Of a DNA stretch of 64,000 nt, positions 45,243-56,156 are shown one piece after another. The notes beneath the pieces were generated by a model. It was given only the letters and a program-made list of their open reading frames with translations, made no database searches and was not told where the DNA came from. Each line of letters opens with the position of its first letter. The stretch's first letter is position 1. This DNA comes from Gliomastix tumulicola (Eukaryota; Ascomycota; Sordariomycetes; Hypocreales; Bionectriaceae). The stretch covers positions 744,001 to 808,000 of the forward strand of contig BCHX01000007.1 in the NCBI GenBank assembly GCA_001599755.1, written 5' to 3'. Both the position numbers and the translations under genes were made by a program.

Positions 45243-45964
45243 GTGATGAGAGGGACGGTGTCACGAGGAGGGTCGGTTGTCTGGATCTCGCACCGACGGA
45301 TTGGATCATTTCATAACGCGACAACATCGTTTACATCATATACCTAATATAATATAATTGGCTAGAAATGAAGCTATTCATCTTTCCATGTGCCAACTTT
45401 TCGAAACTGAGCGGCCGTGGCTCCCCATGTTATCTGACTGTGGGATGATGGTTTGCGTGACGAGTCGGACTTTATACATCAACTAACCGCATACGCGTTG
45501 ATGAAAAGGCAAAGTAGTGAGTGTCGGGAGGAAAGCTAGCTCTTCCGTTGGCTATTCGCAACGAGTGGTGCAGTTCGATGCATCCCGTCAAAGGAGACGA
45601 CTGATGATTGGCCCAGTAACGCACGGGACCCATGCGAACCACTTGGCTGGCTGCCTGCCACTGCTTACTCCTCACGTGAATAAGGGAAAATTCGCCCCCC
45701 GACACTCTCCTTCCCTCTCAAGCATGCATGCGCCCGCTCATGCGCGGGATTTATAGCCAGCAACATTTTCAGGCATCAACGCGACAGAGCTCAGTGGCCA
45801 AGCACCGAAATTGGAGGTGCACCGTCTCTAGACGCTACAGCCATAGCCTCAGACCCAAGGCAGCCTCGAAGCCCGAGGTAGCCTCGAAGCCCGAGGTAGC
45901 CTAGAAGCCCGAGGGGCATCTAGAGGGTGTGCTAGCTGGGCCCGCTGCACCAGGATCAGAAAAG
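45243..45964. other. Intergenic region between SLATT and NLR genes
   Basis: Holds the 3' UTR of the SLATT gene and the promoter and leader of the NLR. Its end contains three tandem 18-bp repeats (separate entry). No gene seen. Confidence 0.55.
45861..45914. repeat. Three tandem 18-bp repeats before the NLR start
   Basis: Units at 45861-45878, 45879-45896 and 45897-45914 read YAGCCTCGAAGCCCGAGG. The third unit has one change (CTAGAAG). They end about 50 bp before the ATG at 45965, so they are probably in the 5' UTR. Each unit contains the palindrome-like CCTCGAAG and CCGAGG words that could pair. Confidence 0.9.
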
Positions 45965-48900
45965 ATGCCCCTCGCCCTCGCTGATTACACCATCGGGTGG
46001 ATCTGCGCCATCAGTCTGGAGTATGTGGCCGCACAGCTCTTTCTCGATGAGCAGCACGAGCCGCCTGATTCTCTAGCACCCAACGATAACAACGATTACA
46101 CATTGGGACGCTGCGGCAAGCATAATGTCGTCATAGCCGTTCTTCCCGACGGGGAGTACGGAATTGCCAGCGCCACGGGGGTTGCAAGGGATATGCTGCG
46201 CAGCTTTCCCAGCATCAGGGTTGGATTGGTCGTGGGAATTGGTGGAGGTGCACCTAGCGAGCGCTACGATATTCGACTCGGCGACGTTGTTGTGAGCTCT
46301 CCTCGCAATGGGCTCGGAGGCGTCTTCCAGTACGACTACGGCAAAACGATTCAGGGCCAAACCTTTCACACGTCGGGGTTCCTTGACCAGCCGCCAGCAC
46401 TCCTACGCAATGCTGTCAGCGGGCTGAAGACCCAGTACCAAATCCACGGACACCGACTTCACGAGAATGTCACCGACATCTTGCAGAGATATCCAAGGCT
46501 ACAGAGCAAGTTCGCACGGCCAGGGCCGGACCGAGACAGACTATACCGCGCAGACGTCTTGCATCCTCCTGGTGGTAAAGCATCTTGCGACAGCGCTTGT
46601 GGGCTTGACCCCAACAACATAATAATGAGAGCCCCACGGACTGAGCTGGATGACAATCCAGCAATGCACTACGGCTTGATAGCATCAGCGAATAATCTTC
46701 TGAAAGATGCTGCGATCCGAGATCGACTTGCCGAGGAGAGGGACGTGCTCTGTTTCGAGATGGAAGCCGCCGGGCTCATGAACCAATTTCCTTGCCTAGT
46801 CATCCGCGGGATATGCGACTATTCTGACTCGCATAAGAACAAAGAATGGCAAGGTTATGCAGCAATGACAGCCGCGGCGTACGCCAAGGATTTGCTGTAT
46901 CGTCTTCTACCAACCAAAGTGGAGGCAGAGAAGAGGATCCAAGAAGTGCTCTCTCAAAGTGCGTCATCCGTCCGACTTCTCCTCGTGTTTTATGCATGTA
47001 TGGCTAACAATACTCTGTAGTTCTTGATCCAGTATCAAGAATCGAGTCGAACATCGAGGCGATGGGGTCAAGATTGCTCAAGCAGGAAGATCTTAATATT
47101 CTCGAATGGCTCACGGCGGCCGACTACGGTACTCAGCAGACCGACCACCTAAGCCGCCGTCAGGCGGGCACCGGACAGTGGTTCCTAGACGATATAAGAT
47201 TTCAATCGTGGATCCATAACAGAGGTGACACATTGTTCTGCCCCGGAATACCAGGAGCAGGCAAGACGGTCATTTCGTCGACCGTGATCGATTACCTCAC
47301 CATTCGCTTCTCAGATGAATCCAATGTCGGCATTGCTTATGTCTACTGCGATTTCAAGAAGCAATATGAGCAGAACGTGGACCATCTTCTCAGCAGTCTG
47401 CTCAAACAACTCGGTCAAGGCTTACCAGTACTTCCCGACTTTCTGCGGTACCTTCACGCTGATTATGCCAGAAAACGCACCAGGCCCTTGCAAGAAGAAA
47501 TTATAAAAGCTCTTCAAGCCACTGCGGCTTTATACTCAAGAGTCTTCATAATCATTGACGCTGTTGATGAGTGCCAATCTACAGACGGTCGTCGAGAGCA
47601 ACTCATGCAATCCGTGTTCTCCCTCCAGTCTAAAGCCGGTATCAACATCTTCGCAACCTCAAGGCCTATTCAGGAGATAGAAGAGATGTTTTTGGGAAAG
47701 ACGACACTCGAAATCCGCGCTACCGATCATGATGTGGAGATGTATCTGGCCAACCAGATGCACAAACTACCACAATTCGTCAGGGGCAACACGCCACTGC
47801 AGCAACGGATAAGCAGTACAATTATCAATACCGTCGATGGAATGTACGTTTGAGCGAGATTACATCAGCTTATTGAATCTAATTCGTCACCAGGTTTCTT
47901 CTCGCTCCGTTACACATTGATGCCCTCTCCAGCGAACCCACTGTCGGGCATGTTGAGACAGCTTTGGGGAGACTGCCTCAAGAGCTTGACTCTTCTTATG
48001 AGAAGACTCTCGAAAGAATCAACAGGCAAGGAGAAGGGTTTCGCGAACTGGCCAACAAGGCCCTCTCCTGGATACTTCACGCGAATCGCACGCTAACCTC
48101 CGTCGAAATTCAGCATGCGCTTGCTATAAAGCCCGGAGGAGAGCAGTTGGACCAGAGATTCATTGCCGACATTGGTATGATTACCTCTGTCTGTGCCGGC
48201 TTGGTCACACTGCATGCCAAGAGCGATGAAGTGCAGCTAGTTCACTATACTGCTGAAGAATACCTGGCCAGGACTCAGGACCGATGGCTACCGAACGCAG
48301 GAGCATACGTCACTCAAAGCTGCCTCACCTACCTCTCCTTCAATGACTTCAAGTGGGGGCCCTGTCAAAACGAGGACGAATTCTCTTCTCGTCTCACCTC
48401 ATATCCGTTATACCCCTACGCAGCCAACTACTGGGGTTACCACGCTCTTGACGAGTCCACTTCGCGTGATCTCGTCCTGGACTTCCTGAGCCATCAGGGT
48501 CAGGTCGAAGCGGCAGCAGAGGCATTGTGGTATAACATACTCTGGAGAAAAGAAGCCAACGTCGCTTTGAGATTTACCAAATTTCACATGATAGCGTATT
48601 TCGGACTCGCTGAAGTGCTCAAGTGCCTCCTCTCCGGCAGACTTGGCCTGCATGATGCAAGCGGCATAAATGCCACAGATGGCAAGTTTGAGCAGCTAGT
48701 TGATGGTGTTCCGGAAAAGCGTCGCAAGACTATTGTCAACCTGGCACAAGACTCAATGGAGGAGCAACTAGACTCCAAGGACACTGGCCAGAGAACACCG
48801 CTGATGTGGGCAGCTGCCAATGGCTTCGAGACCGTCACTGACCTGCTGATCGCAACGGGAAAGGTGGATGTTGACTCGACAGATGGAACTGGACGGACAC

Positions 48901-49823
48901 CTCTTCACTGGGCTTCTGCGAATGGCCATATAGGAGTAGCCATGCTTCTATGTCAACGGGGAAAAGCGAACGTCGATGCGAGGGATAGACAAGGTCTCGC
49001 CCCTCTTGCCTGTGCCGCCGGCTCAAGGCGTCTCGCTGTTGTCAGGTTTCTGCTCGATACGGGGGCGGCCGATATCAACGCAACAGATGATTACGGCCGA
49101 ACTCCACTTGCCTGGGCCACTGAAAATGATAACAAAGCCGTCGTTAAACTCCTCTTAAGTAGAGGGGCCGCCGATGCAGCTGGTGACAAGATGGGCGACA
49201 CGTCACTCCACAACGCATCATGCACCAATGATGTGGAGATGGTCAAGCTTCTGCTGAAACGGAATCCTGCAAGCGACTACTACTCGAACAAGATTGGCCG
49301 CACACCCTTGTTCTACGCTGCAAGGTTCGGTCGAACTGAAGTTGTGTCGACTCTGCTTGTCGCTCCATGGGCCGACCCCAGCACGAAGGACTGGTGTGGA
49401 TTGACACCTCTGTATGCAGCGGTCGCAAATGGACATTCTGAAGTCGTACGACTGCTCCTGACGGAGACGACCGACATCGCCGAACGAAGCTATCTTGGCC
49501 ACAGCCTCTTCTGGTGGGCGCGGCGTGCGGGAAATGCCGAGGTTTGCGCCATCCTCTTGAGCGGAACAGAACATGGCGCTAGAATTTGGCAGGACGAGTC
49601 TGTTCCGGACATCGTGGTGGTCTCGTTTGATGACGAATCTGCTTGGTGCGATGCGTGCACACTCACTATCCCAAACCATCAAGGTTATCGCTGCAAAGAA
49701 TGTTGGTTTCTGTGTCTCTGTCCTGCTTGTCTTGACAGAGGTATTAGATGCTTCAATTCATCCCACACTTTTGTGCCGGATGGCGAAGTAAACGCACCTC
49801 CTCCTGCGCCTGCATATATCTGA
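45965..49823 (+). CDS. NLR: nucleoside phosphorylase-like, NACHT, ankyrin, ZZ zinc finger
   Basis: Exons 45965-46958, 47021-47843 and 47894-49823; 1,248 aa. The upstream frame start is GTG, so the first ATG is used. Residues about 5-300 form a PNP_UDP domain (DYTIGWICAISLEYVAAQ, VGLVVGIGGGAP, RLGDVVVSSP, FEMEAAGLMNQFPCLVIRGICDYSDSHKN). A NACHT NTPase follows: Walker A GIPGAGKT near 407, Walker B IIIDAVDEC near 508, NIFATSRP, then a winged-helix-like GMFLLAPLHIDAL. Seven to eight ankyrin repeats run from about 905 to 1160 (TPLMWAAANG, TPLHWASANG, TPLFYAARFG). The end is Cys-rich: WCDACTLTIPNHQGYRCKEC, CPACLDRGIRC and SSHTF, a ZZ-type finger. Fungal NLRs of this build act in non-self recognition or cell death, with the PNP domain as effector. 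All motifs are intact. Confidence 0.92.
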
Positions 49824-49897
49824 AATAGACGGGACACTTTGATATCATTGTTGCATTACATCTCGACTACTCTTGGAAAGCTTGTGCCATAAATCTC

Positions 49898-51243
49898 TTA
49901 GAGAGGGCTATGTTTCGAATCTTTGTCATACTCGACATTGACATCGGTCGTCCTCATGATACCGGGGTACCGAATTATTTCCTCTTCTGACGTGTTCGGC
50001 GAACCCGAGGTAATCTCGGTCTGGTGAATGCGAGAACTCCTGATGTCCTTGAGCGGCATGCCATTCGAATCATCGTGCCTCGACTCAAGGGTATGCATGC
50101 CCCGACTGCGGCTCCCATAGCCACTGCCATAGTATCTGTTGGCGCCGGTGTTGGCGGAGCTGCCAGCGAAGAGACCGGGGAACCACTTTCGGACTAGAGG
50201 CCGCAGTGTCGGGATCGTAGCGGTGAGGATGGCGACATTGACCTCGACGGACGAGTAGACGAGGGTGATGCTGTGATAGGGGTCCTTGTTGGGGTCCGGC
50301 TTGCTGAAGAAGAGGTGGTAGACGTCGATGACTCGGATGATGCCGATGATCGTGACACTATATAGATAAAGATACCAGTCAGTCATAAGCCCTGTGTCGG
50401 CCCTTTCAGGGGACCACCCATCACGTACACTGATCCGAGGAGAAAGACACCAATGACAGCAATCTTCGCAGCCTTGGGCATCTTCAATCCCAAGAAAATC
50501 CAAAACGGCAGCGCCAAAATCAAAACATCCGTCAGCAGTGTCAGGCAAGACCCAATAACATGGAACGAATTATGGATGCATCCGTTACCCGGGATCTCCC
50601 GCAGCGCAAAGTCCCAGTTGGCAGCCATGGGCTTGCACTGGAAGAGCGCAGTGAAGAAGATGGCGACGGCGTGGGCGGCATTGAAGGCGTTGAGGGCGTA
50701 GATGGCCCAGCGGGTGCTCGTCTTGTGGCCGCCGAGGCGGAGGAGGAAGAAGAGGATGGAGGCCTTGACGAGGGCGAGAACGGGGTTGTAGAACATCTGG
50801 ACGAGGAAGTTCCACCAGAAGCCGGGTCGGGGATCGTGAGGGGGGACGTCGACTGCCCTCCAGCCAAAGTAGTTGAGCTTTGTGACTGTTGAGTGGTCAT
50901 GTTAGTATGGGTGACGATGGGGAGGCTTCGGTGTGTCCTACACATCAACAGCGGTCCCGTCATCAGGAGGGAGAAAAGCTACAAAGAAGTTAGACGGATA
51001 AAAAAAATTGCTACAGGCTTGCTGGGTGTAGCGTACCAAAGCCATGCCACAGAGAAAATCATCCCACCCAAGCTGTCTCATCGTGATCCGGATGTAGGCT
51101 CGCATGCCGAAGAAAATGGTGGCTAAGGTCGGGAACAGGATCATAATGGCGATGGCTGCCCTCTGCAGCGGCGGTGTCGGAATCGTCAAGATGCTCGGAT
51201 GAGGGGGAGGCCCCGTCCGGCCGAGCACTTCCACAAGATCCAT
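49898..51243 (-). CDS. Pth11-like rhodopsin-domain membrane protein (second copy)
   Basis: Four exons: 51243-51037, 50978-50942, 50885-50429, 50357-49898; 386 aa, introns of 58, 56 and 71 nt. The start is the only ATG in the frame. Family landmarks in order: RITMRQLGWDDFLCGMAL, FTKLNYFGWRAVDVPP, FYNPVLALVKASILFFLLRL, FQCKPMAANWDF, CLTLLTDVLILALPFWIF, VTIIGIIRVIDVYHLFF and SSVEVNVAILTATIPTLRPL. Seven helices span about residues 30-290. The tail of about 90 residues is Ser/Thr/Arg-rich with a YYGSGYGSRSRG stretch. It differs enough from the copy at 21-22.5 kb to be an old paralogue. It probably sits in the plasma membrane as an orphan receptor-like protein. It lies tail-to-tail with the NLR, 74 bp apart. 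Confidence 0.88.
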
Positions 51244-53417
51244 GATGGCAGTGAGCGTAGAAAAGCAGCAAATGCCAGTCAATGAATCTCAAAACAGGCT
51301 GCACAAAAACTGGCTGCCGAACAAAAGCAAAGAAATCGACAGAATCAGGTCCGCATGTATCCGACAGAGGGAGCCGGAGGTCTTATGATCGCCATGGAAC
51401 CCCTGCGCTTCCAGTTTCTTTTTTCCCTCCTTATCCTTGCCCTGGTGTGATGATCGAGCAGAGATGAAGATATGTACGTACATTTGCGACCGAACCATAG
51501 CCAACGTAGTATAAACACACAGACCACAGAGCTAGAACGTCGCTCTTTTTCCCAGTACGGAGATGCATATGCAATCCGACCTTAATTGGTTTAACTCTAA
51601 CCAATGCCGATGCAGCATTTCGGTCCTCGTCTGGCCCTTCTGGACGTTCCTCTGGCTCCGACACCCTGGTTCACTGCGTTTGGGGTATACGAAGGGCATA
51701 CGAGGAGGGTGTGGCAGCTGGTTTCCCCGGCCCTGGTCCGCCTACACACCAACTCAGTGACCCGATGTAACAATGAGAGGCGGGCGGGCGCAAAACGCTG
51801 CCTCTCCCCTCTTCTGTTCTCCTGCAAAGTCAAGAATACCTGGCGGATGTCGAACGCTCATACTCTCTACAAGCTCTATTACCTGTCGTCTGACGCCCGT
51901 CTTGGCCTCGACAGGTACATCATCCAAAGCAGATGACATTCCGTCCGTCAGAATTTTTTCAGCTCTTTTCCATGTCAGGCATGGAGAGGGGAAAGTGAAG
52001 GGGAGGGAAAATCAGCCATCCTGCATTAGCTCCGTCTTGGTTGGTCGGTTGGTGTGGCTGCCCCAGCCCGACTCCTGCATCCGGGTAAGATTTTGAAACC
52101 ATGCAAGCTCGCCTACAGCCTGCAGAAGCAGTATCGAGCTAACCTCCTGTGCGGAGATTATCAGTCCTCCATCTTCAGGGAATGTTTCTTCTTCTTCTTC
52201 ATCATCAACGCCCAGCTTCCCGCAACGTACCGAACTGTCTCTCCGAGTAGGTGACGGCGCTCAACGCTAGCTCCTTCGTTAGAAGACCGTCGAAATAAAG
52301 CCCGGCTTCAGGCACGGAACTTCCTGTCGCCCAGGCGGGCTTAGCGGGCTTAGCCTGCTATTGGCCCGCCTGATTTTCATGGAGAAAAGGGCGCTGGGAG
52401 CGGTATGATTTTCACTCGGCCCCATTACCCTGTTTCTCCGACGGCCTTAGCGACTCCTCCTCTGGACGGCGAGGTTTTAGAGCGAGAGCCAAAACTAAAG
52501 CTGAAGAAGAGGCCATGGCTCCCTGGTCAGAAGATGTCGAGAAAAGGACCAAAAACAGCTCGTCGTGCGGCCCCTTGTTCCCTGGTTCGTTCCGTCAGCA
52601 AAGCCACGCTCGTTCTGGGGGGCGTTTCGGTGTTTTTGTTGTTGGTCGCCAGGAAACATTCCAAATTACCCCCGGGCCCTGCTCACCCTTCTCCATGTTA
52701 TGCAAGGTAGGTCTGGGCTTTTTCATGCAGCAGGCCCTGACTCGCTGGGACTTTGGGATCATCCCGAGTGCCCCCCCTGAATCGGGACACCCAAAGCCCC
52801 CCGACAGTGCATTACTCAGTCTCACTGGATGTTGCATCGTAGTTAATAGCTATTGGAAGGACTGTCAGAGCTGTCAAGGCAGCCCTCCCTTCCAATAGTT
52901 TACCCCGGTTTCAACCATCCATCCCACCGGCTAATTCAACCGCACGAACGCCCATTACCCGGCAGTCGCCACACACACCTGCCTGTTCTTGTCGTAGCAC
53001 CGAGGAAGGGGTCCCTCTTTGATTAAGCTGTTGGTTTGGAAGTGGCATTTCTCACTGTTCGAGTGTGCTGAACCAACAGGGCCCCAGCGGACGCAACGCA
53101 ACATTTGCTACAACAGGTTTAGCTAATGGCTGGGCAATGTGGCTAGGACAGGTTCCGCCAGGGATGCTCGCCACGGAGGACGGGGACCGCGAGTGGAAGA
53201 ACGTCCGCCGTGGCCGCTACGGAGGCCAAACAAAAATGGCGTTGCTTCCTTCCGCTTTCTGAACTTGGGTCGCGTTGGGATCTGTGTCACACTTTTTTCC
53301 CCCTTCAGACAGAAACGGAGGGCAAGCAGTCTCGACGTTCTGCGTGAGTGTGTGGAAGAAAAAAGTGTGTTCATTGGACTTCGGTAGGAACGGGCAGACA
53401 GCCACACTGTTTCAGTC
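51244..53417. other. 2.2 kb divergent intergenic region
   Basis: Upstream of the receptor (minus) and the FAD oxidase (plus). Only short overlapping frames. It contains an 11-bp inverted repeat (separate entry). No gene seen. Confidence 0.5.
52850..52898. repeat. 11-bp inverted repeat carrying ATTGG/CCAAT
   Basis: CTATTGGAAGG at 52850-52860 and its exact complement CCTTCCAATAG at 52888-52898, with a 27-bp spacer. Each arm contains a CCAAT-box core in opposite orientation. It lies 520 bp before the FAD oxidase start. Confidence 0.75.
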
Positions 53418-55673
53418 ATGCGCCCTACAAGCAGTATCCTTCAGGGCCTAGCCGTGACGGCTCAGCTTGTCGCGTATGCGAGCTCGCAGACGATCAACGT
53501 TGACGGGCAAGTCGAAGGTACGTGTGCTGTCTTCGTCAGCCCCCTATTTTCTGTTCCTCCCCCGCTCCTACTCGCGTGGCATGCATGCAAGGCACACACA
53601 CACACTCGCATGCAGGAGAGACATTCCCCCTTCCCCCCTAAAAGAAAAAGTGACAGAGCATCCCACATAGGCACTTCGAACAAGAGAGGGTGACGCCCCT
53701 AATATGGTGCAGACAGGCTAACCACGTTTGTGCAGCGGCCACTGAGGCCAACGTCGCGCCTGCAGGGGAAGATGTCACCACCGGCGAGAGGCTTGCGCCT
53801 AGTCAGGAGAAGCTGCCCGAGGAGACGGTTCAGCTGACGGATGCCGTGCTGTCGAACCTGACGGATCTGGGGTTGAGTAACATCTCGCTGTTTTACTTTG
53901 ACGACCCTGTTGAGGAGGATCTCGCTACGAGGAGCACCGGCAAGTGCAAGCTGTTCCCCGGTGACTGGCTGTTCCCTGGCGAGCTCGTCTGGAAGGTCTT
54001 CAACCTCCTCACGGGCAATGCTTTGATCAAGACTGTTCCTCTTGGTACGGCTTGCTATGAGGGCGAGCACTATGATGCCGAGAAGTGCCAGTTCCTGCTC
54101 GACAACTGGGCCAACTCTACCACACAGTATGTCTCTACAGGCAAACCGTAGATCATGCCACTAACAAATTCATAGCATCAATGACCCTACCTCTGTCATG
54201 TCGCCCCTTTACCAGGGCGCCACCTGTCAGCCACAGAACGCTGCCACTGGTGGCACCTGTGAGCTCGGTGGCTTCCCCCTATACTCCGTCGACGCCCGCA
54301 ACGTCGCCCAGATCCAGCTGGCCGTCAACTTCGCCCGCTCCCTGAACCTCCGTCTCGTCGTCCACAACACGGGCCACGACTTCCTCGGCAAGAACACTGG
54401 TGCTGGCGCGCTGTCCATCTGGACGCACAACCTCAAGAGCATCAAGGTCATCAAGGACTACAAGTCAAGCGGTGGGTACAAGGGCCCTGCGTTCAAGCTC
54501 GGTGCTGGTGTTCAGGTCCGCGAGATCTACGAGACCGCTGAGCGCGAGGGATACACTGCTGTCGGCGGCGAGTGCAGAGATGTCGGTGTCGTGGGCGGCT
54601 ACGCAGCTGGCGGTGGTCACTCTCCCATCAGCCCCATCGCCGGTCTGGGCTCGGACCAGATCCTCAGTGTCGACATCGTCACGCCTGACGGCCGCTTCAT
54701 CACCGCCGACCAGAAGCACAACAAGGAGCTGTTCTGGGCTGTCCGTGGCGGCGGTGCTGCGACCTGGGGCGTCGTCACCTCCATGACCTTCAAGGTGTAT
54801 CCCAAGATGTCCTTCTCCGGCATGGCCTTCTCCGTCACCACGGCCGGCCTCAACATCACCGAGAACCAGTTCTGGGATGCTGTCCACGCGTACTGGCGCC
54901 GCTTCCCCGAGTACTCTGACGCGAAGAGCTACGGCTACCACTTCATCTTCCCTATCGGTCCCGGCGCGTACATGTGGAGCATGAACCCGTGGATCATCGC
55001 CGGGCTGCCCCTGTCCGAGTTCAAGACGCTCGTGGCACCGCTGCTCGAGGAGTGGTCGTCGCTGGGCGTGCACATCAAGCCCGAGTTCTTCGAGTACGAG
55101 AGCTTCTACCCGGTCTGGCGAAGCCACTTCCCCGGCGAGAACGTCGGCTCGGCCGAGGTCCGCACCGGCTCCCGCCTCATCCCGCGTAAGCAGTGGGACG
55201 ACGAGGCGCTCCTCAGGCAGACCTTCCAGACGCTCCGGGGCATCGCCGAGGAGGGCTCGCCGCTCATCATGTACAACATCAACGCGGCCGCGCCCGAGGG
55301 CACGCCTCCCAGTGCGGCGAACCCGGCCTGGCGCGACGCCCTCATGTTCGTCATCACGGGCTCGGCGTGGGCGCCCGACGCGTCCGAGGACGAGGTCGCC
55401 GAGGTCAACCGCCACGTGACGCACGGCATCATGCAGAAGCTCAAGGACCTCACGCCCGGCAGCGGCGGCTACGGGAACGAGGGCGATCTGATGGACCCCG
55501 ACTTCGGGCAGTCCTTCTTCGGGTCCAACTACCCGCGTCTGTACAGCCTCCAGCAGAAGATCGACCCGCGGGGCGTCTTCTATGCGCCGACAGCCGTGGG
55601 CAGCGAGGACTGGTACATCGAGGGGTCGGAGGACTATCTGACGGTCCAGACGGGCAGGCTTTGCCGGAAGTGA
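53418..55673 (+). CDS. Secreted BBE-type FAD-linked oxidoreductase, likely bicovalent FAD
   Basis: Exons 53418-53517, 53736-54126 and 54176-55673; 662 aa. A signal peptide opens the protein. About 140 residues without a known domain follow, then a PCMH-type FAD-binding domain: RLVVHNTGHDFLG (His231, the expected 8-alpha-histidyl link) and GGECRDVGVVGGYAAGGGHSP (Cys297, expected 6-S-cysteinyl link). The substrate domain comes next and then the BBE C-terminus, NYPRLYSLQQKIDPRGVFY. Such flavoenzymes oxidise sugars, alkaloids or phenolics with oxygen. Secreted fungal members often act on oligosaccharides, others work in metabolite pathways. The first intron is 218 nt and holds a (CA)n stretch, much longer than others here. 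Its branch GGCTAACC and acceptor are good. Several NxT/S sites suggest glycosylation. Both flavin-linking residues are intact. Confidence 0.92.
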
Positions 55674-56156
55674 GGCTGATGGCAAGACCTGAGGCTTGTG
55701 CTGCGTGTTTTCAATTCGCTTGTTCGTTCTTTTTGCACCATTTTGTGGGAGGGCTCTTCGCGCCTCTCCATAGACACGGGATATTGGTCCCTCACGAGGA
55801 TATTTAATATGTATGAGTCAGATGGACAAATGGAAGCCGATGGTTAAATAGAAGCCAGTTCAGGAATCAAAACGCTGTTCTGCTGCACGTGGCCCTGAGT
55901 CGGTCCAATCGGGCGGTTTTTAGCGGCCAAGGATTGCGTTTTAGGGGACTCAGGCGTCATTTCAGCACGTTTTGCCGCCATTTAGCTCAGGGTCCTCCGA
56001 TACGGCCCGGGTCATCTATTAGTCCGGCGGGGCGCAAAGCCACCTCAAGAGTCAGCGAGCCGGTTTCGGGAGGGGCATCAAAAAAATCGACAGGAGGACT
56101 CGGATTTTCTCTCAAAAACACGCCAACGAGACGAAGCACATCTTCATCACGACATC
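55674..56156. other. Promoter region of threonine synthase
   Basis: Between the FAD oxidase stop and the threonine synthase ATG. It contains GACTCA near 55949 and GAGTCA near 56049, cores of the Gcn4/CPC1 (TGASTCA-like) cross-pathway control site, which would fit an amino-acid gene. Only six-base cores are matched, so chance is possible. Confidence 0.4.

Noticed and set aside
54465..55685. 406-codon minus-strand frame
   Set aside because: Shadow of the BBE oxidase exon 3; no motif.
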